In this document: one piece after another, positions 56,743-64,000 of the stretch
Position numbering within the stretch: position 1 is the first letter of the stretch
Layout: each line of letters starts with the position of its first letter
Assembly: GCA_020744425.1 (NCBI GenBank)
Contig: JAGMUV010000006.1
Coordinates: 2,604,001-2,668,000 of the forward strand
DNA length: 64,000 bases
Origin: Dactylonectria macrodidyma
Lineage: Eukaryota; Ascomycota; Sordariomycetes; Hypocreales; Nectriaceae
Direction: 5' to 3'
Position numbers and translations under genes: made by a program
The notes under the pieces: generated by a model
Seen by the model: only the letters and a program-made list of their open reading frames with translations
Database searches by the model: none
What the model was told of the DNA's origin: nothing

Positions 56743-57729
56743 ATGGCTGAGCCAAACCAGATCACCCACCAATCGCCGCACAATGTTGCCGAATCCTTTA
56801 CAGAAGCTCAGGTCACGGCAATGGTGAATCAGCAGCCAGCAGAAGACAATCGGGGCTGGCGTGTTACTGGATTCGCGTGTCCAACCGACAATCCGATTCT
56901 CTACATCAAGTACGGGCACAACGAGGATTCCTTGACAGACTCGGAGGCACGAACCCATCAGTTTGCATATGATTCTCTCCAGAAGGTACCGCCGCAAGAC
57001 CGACAAGGAATTCGCATCCCAGAGATCTACCGTGTCATCCAGACAGCAGACGACTACACATATATCATCATGGAGTACATTCGTGGTAAGACACTTGCCA
57101 AAGTCATGGAGGACCGGGAACATTTCAAAGACGCGCATCTTTATTATTACGAAAACACCGAACGGGCCATGAAACTATTCCTAGCCTTCCCTGTTCCGGA
57201 GAATGCAACCCCAGGGCCATATGGTGGTGGCATCATTAGACACCCGCTCTTCAAAGATTATCAAGCCCCAATAGAGTACGATTCGGTTGGCATGCTAGAG
57301 AAGCATTTGAACAAGGTGCGATCCAGTTCGTCGGCCACCTCCCTTTCTTTTGGACTCACACGTAACACAGGTTTCAACCGTAGTCAGCAACGCCGCACCT
57401 ACAGTCACCCTCGAAAGTGACCTCCATTTTGTCTTTTCAGACCTCTACGAAGGCAACTTCATGTTCACAGACGATGGAGACACGTACGTCATCGATTTCG
57501 AGCAAGCCAACTTTCTCCCTCTCTGCTTCATGACGTATGCCACGGTACAATTCCGGGATGTTGCTTGCTTCCTTCGTGGCCGACTGGATTTGCCACAGGA
57601 GAATTTACATGCATTGAGACATATATGCAGTTTGTTCTTCATGAGCTGGTCCAAGATCGGTATGTACTAATTCCACTGCCGTTCACTGAATTCGATTCCT
57701 GAATAACGTTGTTAGGGTTGCCTCTGTGA
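56743..57729 (+). CDS. Aminoglycoside phosphotransferase (APH)/kinase-like fungal protein
   Basis: Three exons (56743-57315, 57371-57659, 57716-57729) encode 291 aa. The start MAEPNQITHQ was preferred to an in-frame upstream ATG because conserved sequence begins later. The fold is protein-kinase-like: an N-lobe with a hinge (YTYIIMEYIRGKTLAKVM) and a C-lobe with FVFSDLYEGNFMFTDDGD and YVIDFEQANFLP, corresponding to the APH motifs HxDxxxxN and IDFE. The catalytic-loop His is Phe here (FSDLYEGN), while Asp, Asn and the metal-binding Asp of IDFE are kept. Such small APH-like proteins are abundant in fungi and mostly uncharacterised. The last exon adds only GLPL, so the 3' end is less certain; without splicing the protein would end two residues after the donor. 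Confidence 0.8.
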
Positions 57730-58047
57730 TTAGGGCCGAGGGGAACTGATGGCGTATTTTATCTTGAATACGTTTGCTGTTTGGGTATTAATTTTTCAGT
57801 GGAGGAACTTGGCCTACGAAAGAGAGTACTATGATTTGACTGGGACTGCAGGGGGGACTCCAGACCCCCAGGCTGTAGCGGGAGAGGCCAAAACTTTGTG
57901 GATTTGAAGATTGTAAGTGATAATTGGGTTGCGATTGAGTCACCAGTGACATCTCGTAACTACATGATAGCATCGCCCATTTCTCCTTTACCTTGCGTTG
58001 CACTCCACCTTGACCTATTCAATGTGGTACCCATGAACAACAGAGAC
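57730..58047. other. Intergenic between convergent genes
   Basis: A 318-nt spacer holding the 3' ends of the APH-like and cold-shock genes. No further feature seen. Confidence 0.6.
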
Positions 58048-58337
58048 TTATATCACCACCACGTTGACCGCTGCGGGACCCTTCGCACCGTCTTGGATTT
58101 CAAACTCAACATTCTGTCCCTCTGCTAGTGTCTGGAATCCGTTGCCCTTGATAACAAATCAGCACAGATTTACCTAATGGTGATGATGCCTGTAGAAAAG
58201 AGTCAGAGATGTATCTGACTTACCTGAATAGCACTGAAGTGCACGAATACATCCTTGGATCCATCACTGGGTGTGATGAAGCCAAAGCCTTTGGATTCAT
58301 TGAACCACTTGACCTGACCTCTCAACTTGACAGCCAT
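58048..58337 (-). CDS. Bacterial-type (CspA/CspC-like) cold shock protein with an intron
   Basis: Two exons (58337-58224, 58146-58048) encode 70 aa, exactly the size of bacterial single-domain cold shock proteins. Both nucleic-acid-binding motifs are perfect: RNP1 KGFGFI and RNP2 VFVHF. The sequence ([30 protein letters not shown], then [20 protein letters not shown]) is strikingly close to what I recall of gammaproteobacterial CspC/CspE. The 77-nt intron has GTAAGT and AAG ends and falls in phase 0 exactly after SAIQ; without it the frame stops after a few codons. Such proteins bind single-stranded RNA or DNA and act as RNA chaperones. The intron and the flanking fungal genes argue that it is a domesticated, laterally acquired gene. 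No targeting signal is seen. Confidence 0.93.
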
Positions 58338-59519
58338 GACGCCGATGAGAAGATATGCGTGAGCTAGTGCAATAGAGAGCTTCATGAAGAGCTGGTGTAG
58401 CGGTTTGAAGAAGGATATAATGTGGCGAATAATTGAATGTGTTATGGATTTCTGGCATGGCCACATCTCAACTACCTACATATGTACTTTCAATCTCCCC
58501 ATACCTGGTTGCCAAGGGATACCAGTGGCGTCCTTGTTTTGCCGGCGGCTTATTTGGTACCACCGAGACATGTAGGATCATAACATGAGCGGGCACGGCG
58601 ATCGAGGTGTGGCTAAGACATGGCATCGATACTGACTCATACCCACATATATACCGTCGTGCTGCCCTATCTTGGTGGTTGGGCATACGTGCTGAATCGT
58701 AGCCTACAGTTCTTGGTGTTGCAACTGAAAACAGGAGGCAATGGCATCAAAGTACGGTCTGTCACTTAGGTGAAGTCAATCGGAGGTTGATGTTCCAAAC
58801 GCACGCCACTCCTCTGTGGAGTGCTCAACGCCTACATAGCTGCGAGAAAAGGGGCTTGCGAGATATGCACCAGCTCTTGTCTCATACAGGCCTACTTTTC
58901 GTGCCCGGTCGTGCAGTTGTCGCAAGTACCCGAGCTCTGACGCAAGCGGCTTGTCCTTGGTTCGGGATCACGCTTGACACACACCATGACTGGCCAGAGA
59001 AGGGCGGTGATGCCAATATTCTGTTCGATATTTGTTTCCTGCGTTTCTCATGGGCTTATGTTTGTCGCTACACAGGGTAGCTGAAACTCGCTTGATTCCA
59101 TTCTTGGATGCCGACATTTTTTCAGCTGACACAAAGTCTGAGGCAGACCAACTGGGGTGTTCAAAGCTGGTATTCTGGTACGTCAGAATGTCGCCTACGT
59201 GAAACATATGGGCTTCGCCATGACGTGACTGTCTCAAAGCAGAGCTGGATTGGTCAAGTGGCGTCAAAAGGGAAGCACATAGAAGCCAAAGCTCAAGAAG
59301 AGGGAATGGCGTGAATGAAAATCGACGCAGAATAACGAGATCGCGACTCTTAGCTGCCAGCAGGCCATCAGTGATACTACTTGCAGTAAAGAATTGGCTA
59401 GTTTGTAGGATAAGAGTTCAATACGCGTCACAACTTGAGTGCACCTGATAGATAGGTCATAGAAACGACCAAGCCCAAGAACCTGAGCCACCCAAACCCC
59501 CCCCCATGCACCTTATTCA
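58338..59519. other. Intergenic
   Basis: Promoter of the cold-shock gene and about 1 kb without supported genes. A poly-C run lies near 59498-59504. Confidence 0.6.
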
Positions 59520-60658
59520 CTAACTGCTGAACACATCGTACAGCCCTTTCTCCTTCAGTCGAAGCACCTCTACCACTTTTGTCCACAGTGCGAGTCTCGC
59601 GGCTTCATCTGCACAATATGGCATCGGCTTAGCTAGCCAGATGCGATTGATATAATGGCCGCCACCTTTTCCACCCGGAGCGCCGACACCCTGGACGTTT
59701 GGGTCTGGGCCAAATTCGGGACTCGTGGCGGCGTTGACGATGGCGATACTGCCCTGCTGCGATGTGATGGCTAAGGTGCCGGCCAACCTCTTCATCACAT
59801 CCTTCTTTCGCGAAGGACCAAGGTCTGGGCGTGGATTATTCCAGATACCCGTGTTGACGTATCCGGGATTGATGCCGTTGACGGTGATGTGCTTCAACTT
59901 TTCCGACTCTAGGAGGCGCTTCTGGAGCTCCGCCACAAACACCTGAAGGTACAACTTGTTGTTTCCGTAGGGGTCTCCTTGCATCCCCTCTTCGCCGTTG
60001 AAGTGATCCAGCTCAAAATGTCCAAAGAAATGAAAGCAGGAAGTCGTGCAAACGATTCTCGGCTCAGGAGCCTTGGCCAGCGATGGAAGTAGGCTGAATG
60101 TCAGATAGATGTGAGAGAGGAGGTTGATCTGTGATTGTTAGCTCTTGTTAGCTCCTGGCCAAGCCAATATTGAGATGCGGTACATACTTGATGAAGGAAC
60201 TCGAACCCATCTTTGGTGTAGATGGTGTCGGTGCATGGAGTTGGCGAGACTCCCGCGTTGTTGCAAAGGATGTCTAGTGGTCGCTCGCTGTCGATCCATC
60301 TCTGCGCAAATTTGCTCACGCTGTCGAGATCGGAAAAGTCCACCTCCCACCATTCAATCGTCGAAGTGTGACCTGCGGACTTGGCCAGTTCGAGGCATTC
60401 TGCCACGGCAATGGAAGGATGCGTCTCCCATGCGGGCGCGTCGCGGCAGCCAAGGATCAAATTTGCCCCCCATTTTGAGAATGTGTTGGCCGCCTCCAAC
60501 CCGATGCCGTTGTTGGCTCCCGTGATTAGAATCCATTTCCCTTGCAAATCTGTCTCCGGGACATCGTTGTTGGTCAGAAATGTGCTGTTGGTCCCTCGCA
60601 ATGCTTGGATCATTCGCCAGAATGCCGACGGTGCCGGGGTTGTCCATGTGGTGGCCAT
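59520..60658 (-). CDS. Short-chain dehydrogenase/reductase
   Basis: Two exons (60658-60188, 60128-59520) encode 359 aa, joined over a GTATGT...CACAG intron in phase 0. The Rossmann motif is TGANNGIG (WILITGANNGIGLEAANTF), followed by the NNAG motif (DILCNNAGVSP), a Ser in the strand IVCTTSCFHFFG and the catalytic YGNNK (GDPYGNNKLYLQVF). The C-terminal region after GINPGYVNTG is longer than in a minimal SDR, and the 40-residue N-terminal extension before the Rossmann fold is typical of the WW-domain-oxidoreductase/retinol-dehydrogenase-like fungal group. Uses NAD(P)H; the substrate cannot be told. No biosynthetic cluster surrounds it. Confidence 0.9.
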
Positions 60659-61457
60659 GCTGTGGTGGCTGCGTGGAAACAGTTGGGAATAGGTAGTAGG
60701 ATGTGGTCAATACCTTAGTTATATCATATTACTTCATCGACCCGATCGGTCAAGGCTTGCGACACGCAGGCAGGAGTAACAGTAATAGGTCAAGGGTTGA
60801 ATGTAGTGGGTGCAATCTCTCGTCAGAAAACATCAAAATGCCTCAACAAAAATGCCTTGATTCAGCCGCAAGTGAGTTTTGCCTAGCAGTGAATTGCCCC
60901 ATGGGGGGTAGCTTCATACCATAATTTGGGCATGAGTTGCATTAGTGCTGACTGGCCACGCAGACCATACTGTCAGATGATGTAGATATTAGTGGCATCC
61001 AAGAAAACAATTCAAAATAATCAAAGCAAAGATGGGTTGTAAAATCAAGGGCGTGGGCATAAGTCGAGCGACAAGCATAAAGACACAGTTCACTGGATGG
61101 GGTGAGATAAGGATGAGCCTGTATCGGCTATTGGATATTCCTGTTGACCTGGCTGCAATCTCGGACTAAGCTCATGCTCTCACCCCGTACAAATAATATC
61201 ACATTTTAAAAACACCATTTTCTCTAAGCATGACGACTTAGTGCTGATTTCTAAGGGTAGATATCATCACAGCGCCATTGTACTAACTCACCATTGGGAT
61301 GACACCATGGTCAAATTCGCGCCCTCAACACCTATGAAACTCGGGATAGCCTTGGAAAGCTACCTCATTGCCATCTCGCCATTGGTAATGCTGACCCTCT
61401 CTATGTCGGTTCTCGCCAGTCTCCCTTGATCCTCATTTTCCAAAATCGTGCAGCTCT
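60659..61457. other. Intergenic
   Basis: About 800 nt upstream of the SDR gene and downstream of the kinase-RhoGAP gene. A short plus-strand frame near 61241-61429 is judged chance. Confidence 0.6.
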
Positions 61458-64000
61458 TTACATACCAATGAGGAAATAATCCTGATTCTCAATCCAAAAA
61501 ATCACCACGCATTGGCTTAGGCGAATATCTTGGCCAACTAGTGCGTGCGCCGGGTGAGAGAGTATTGCTGGCTGGAAAAGACTAGCAAGGATCTGCGAAT
61601 CCATCTGGTTCTCATCGGACTTGGCGGCGAAGACGGCGAGGAGGTCGAGCAAGTAGAGCAGCAATTGCCTATTGAGTGGAGGGAGCTCAGTCATAGACCT
61701 CTGATACTGCTCGATAGCCGCAGTTGCGTTGAAGCCATCCATAAATTGAGGTAAGATGGAATCTCCCACAGCCTGCCTTGTCGCTCCACGAAGTGGCTCG
61801 CGGAACTTCTCGTACAGGTCCAGAGGGACAACGGGCTCTGGAAGCTCGTTGAGGTACCTGCGGAGGATATTGGCGGCATCGTGAACTGTATAGCCATCCC
61901 AATCCATACCCTTGCCGTATCTGTCAGGAGAGTCGAAGATGGTTCTCAGTTCTTTTATCCGTCTTTCTGAACCGCTCTGACTAAATATTCCTTTGATATC
62001 GGTGCCTGGCTCTCGAGTTAGCTACGTTAATCAAGGGCACAATGTTACATATACCCTTCTCTTTGAGGAAAACGCCGCATTTTGCGACAACAATAGGGAT
62101 ATAGCCATAGACGTAGCTTCGTCCTTCTTCATCTATGAGTGAAATGGCGACGTTTGCATAAGTGATGCCTTGTCGGAGCGGAACGCCGAAGATACCGTTT
62201 TGTCGGGATTCGTCTAAGGTAAAAGTTAGGTCTCTTAGTGAGAAATTATGTCTATCCGAGATGAATCAAAGGGGTGAACAAAGGAGAATAACGTCGCCGT
62301 TTGAGAGTACATGATCATTTGTGGACAAATGAATACTTGATTACTGAAACAACAAAGCGAGGGTAGAGGCTGGACGAAGGGGATTGCAGTAAGTAGACGA
62401 GGGGTAGGGGGCATACTATGATTATCTCGTTGCTTGGAGGGTGACTTGAACCCTCTCCACCATGACTTGAGATCACGTTTTATAGGCTGCGATGTGTCGT
62501 TTTCAATTTGGTGAGATGATTCGAGCGATTCATGTGCCAAAGGAGTCGTCAATAGCTCCTCTTGTGGTGGCGAAGCGGTCATGTCTGTTACGGAATCCGT
62601 TGATACCTGGCCCGGAGGTTCCTGGTGGAATGGCAACTCCGGGAATGAGAATCTCCTTGGATGATTGCGTGAATCAGTAACAGGTATTTCCTGGTCGCCA
62701 ACGATTGTTTGCGAGGTGTCATCTTGAATCGCCTCGGAATGGCTCTCGGCTAGCGTTAGAGCTTCAAATTCCCCTTCTGGTAGTTTTCTGTCATCTGAAA
62801 TAACCGAGGGCTCTCCCCTTTGCTCCGTGGTCGCCTCGGCTTGCTTTCCCGCCAACTCTTCAGCGGGAAAGCTAGGGGGAGCTTCATCAGAGAGGAAAGT
62901 ATCGGTCTCGTCGTGGATAGTAGTGGCAGCCTCGCCTGGTAGAACAGTGAGAGCTTCGCCAACTAATGCTACCGGAGCCTCGTCAGGTACAACTGTGGAA
63001 GGCTCTGTACTGCGCTCTGCCATGGCATTTGAATCTCTTCCTGTTACGGTCCATTCTGCAGATGGCTCATAATCCGATACAGTCATACCACTGGGGTGTA
63101 ATTCTCGATCACTAAGACCAATATCAGTCTCATTGCAATCTCATAAATTCATAGATCAAGGCTTACCTCTCCGTACTGGAGCGACTTCGTTCCTCGTCAA
63201 TGAACTCGTGGTTTTCTAGCCACTCATGGTTGATCGCGTCCTCTGCCGTGAGCCGCCCCTTAGGCGATGCAGCCATAGCTTCTTGGATAAATTTGATTCC
63301 CTGGGCACTCGTGCCCGCGACCTGCAACTCGTTCGCTGGGAAAGGTGTGCCCTTTGTGACGTAGCTCCATAATCGTTTGTTCGCTATAAAGGCCGGTTTT
63401 TGTGTCAACAATCTATGTGTGATCTCGCCCAGTGCCCACAGATCGACAGCGGGCGTATACGACAAAGCATCGTGAACACCTTCATCATCATCATCTTCAA
63501 GTTCTTCGTCATCAAAGTCATCGGGACAGTATAGACCAAGGATTTCAGGGGCCATGAAACCTCTAGTTCCAATCTCCATAGTTCTCAATACGGTGGACTC
63601 TTCCACACGCTTACTGATGCCGAAATCCGCAAGCTTGACCCACCATGCAGGCCCTTTTTGGAACACCATGATATTGCTAGGTTTGAGATCTCTATGTGCA
63701 AATCCACTGTCATGCATCAATTGCAGGGCTTCGGCTATTTGCAGAGCAATCTGTCTTACTTCGGGCTCGGGAAAAGGCTTGGTGAGATAGTGCTGTAGAT
63801 CTCCGTATTTGATGTATTCCATAGTAATGAAAAGGCTCTCCTCGTTTTCGAACCACCCTAATGAGCGGGTAAAACAATGAACGAATCTTTGGTGGGAAAA
63901 CTTCGCAATAGCCTCGAGTTCCCGATGGAACTCATATGCTGATATCTTGGCACGTTTGCGAATTTCCTTAATGGCACGGAGGTTTGATTCGTCTCCATGA
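61458..64000 (-). CDS. Ser/Thr kinase - RhoGAP fusion protein (5' end outside window)
   Basis: Exons >64000-63167, 63111-62417, 62213-62055 and 62005-61458 form one frame of 744 visible residues. The window edge cuts the kinase N-lobe before the Gly loop. Present are the ATP Lys (LRAIKEI), the alpha-C Glu (FHRELEAI), HRDLKPSNI, DFG (KLADFGISKR) and APE (FMAPEIL), so the kinase looks active. A ~230-residue acidic linker follows. The C-terminus is a Sac7-type RhoGAP domain (GIFGVPLRQGITYANVAISL, YGKGMDWDGYTVHDAANILR, YLNELPEPVVPLDLYEKFRE). The arginine finger of GIFRxSG is Ser here (GIFSQSG, codon 61982-61980), so GAP catalysis is doubtful. The 55-nt intron joining kinase to linker (63166-63112) has consensus ends; unspliced, the kinase would end there as a separate gene. 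Confidence 0.8.

Noticed and set aside
58048..58337. Bacterial contamination as the source of the cold shock gene
   Set aside because: The gene lies between fungal genes with introns and itself needs a consensus intron to stay open.
61458..64000. Kinase and RhoGAP as two separate genes
   Set aside because: Possible, but the intervening 55 nt have consensus donor and acceptor and join the two frames in phase, leaving almost no room for a promoter. Kept as one gene with the alternative stated.

Overview
The window is nuclear DNA of a filamentous ascomycete (Pezizomycotina, most likely Sordariomycetes). Genes carry short introns (mostly 45-110 nt) with GTAAGT-like donors, CTAAC-like branch sites and YAG acceptors. 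Gene content includes striatin/PRO11, a Rad14/XPA homologue, Pho88/SND3, a WSC protein, a rhodopsin-domain membrane protein and a HEX1 (Woronin-body) coding segment, a family confined to Pezizomycotina. Species cannot be fixed from sequence alone. All exon joins given below were derived by eye from splice signals and reading-frame continuity.

Layout. 0-8.2 kb is ordinary core genome: a His/Ser-rich hypothetical gene, PHO88/SND3, RAD14/XPA and striatin. 8.9-15.3 kb is bracketed by two inverted copies of tRNA-Asp(GTC) and holds a small secreted Thr/Pro-rich protein plus a damaged gene in which a HEX1 coding segment is fused to ankyrin repeats and a CorA-like tail. 15.4-24.9 kb holds a Clr5-ankyrin protein, a large secreted putative carbohydrate-active protein, a decayed partial duplication of the Clr5-ankyrin locus, and a rhodopsin-domain membrane protein. 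24.9-28.3 kb is gene-poor with a GMC-oxidoreductase-like relic. 28.3-32 kb holds a ferric reductase, an hAT transposase relic and a WSC protein. 33.7-38 kb is an intact ankyrin-CorA-like gene with nine exons, a GC-AG intron and a 15-nt exon. 39.9-47.1 kb holds a polytopic membrane protein, a broken membrane-protein gene and a TPR-CHAT protein with an intact His/Cys protease dyad. 49.6-60.7 kb holds a GMC oxidoreductase, a MOB protein, a secreted beta-lactamase-fold protein, an APH-like protein, an intron-containing bacterial-type cold shock protein and an SDR. The window ends inside a gene joining a Ser/Thr kinase to a RhoGAP domain that lacks the arginine finger.

How the parts fit. The middle of the window (about 9-47 kb) looks like a fast-changing accessory region. 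It is rich in multi-domain repeat proteins (HEX1-ankyrin-CorA, Clr5-ankyrin, ankyrin-CorA, TPR-CHAT) of the kind suspected in fungal self/non-self recognition and regulated cell death, together with relics of duplication and transposition. No NACHT or NB-ARC NTPase was seen, so these are not classical NLRs. Features I rate most worth follow-up: the HEX1-ankyrin-CorA fusion, the CspC-like gene with an intron, the kinase-(pseudo)RhoGAP fusion, and the TPR-CHAT protein.
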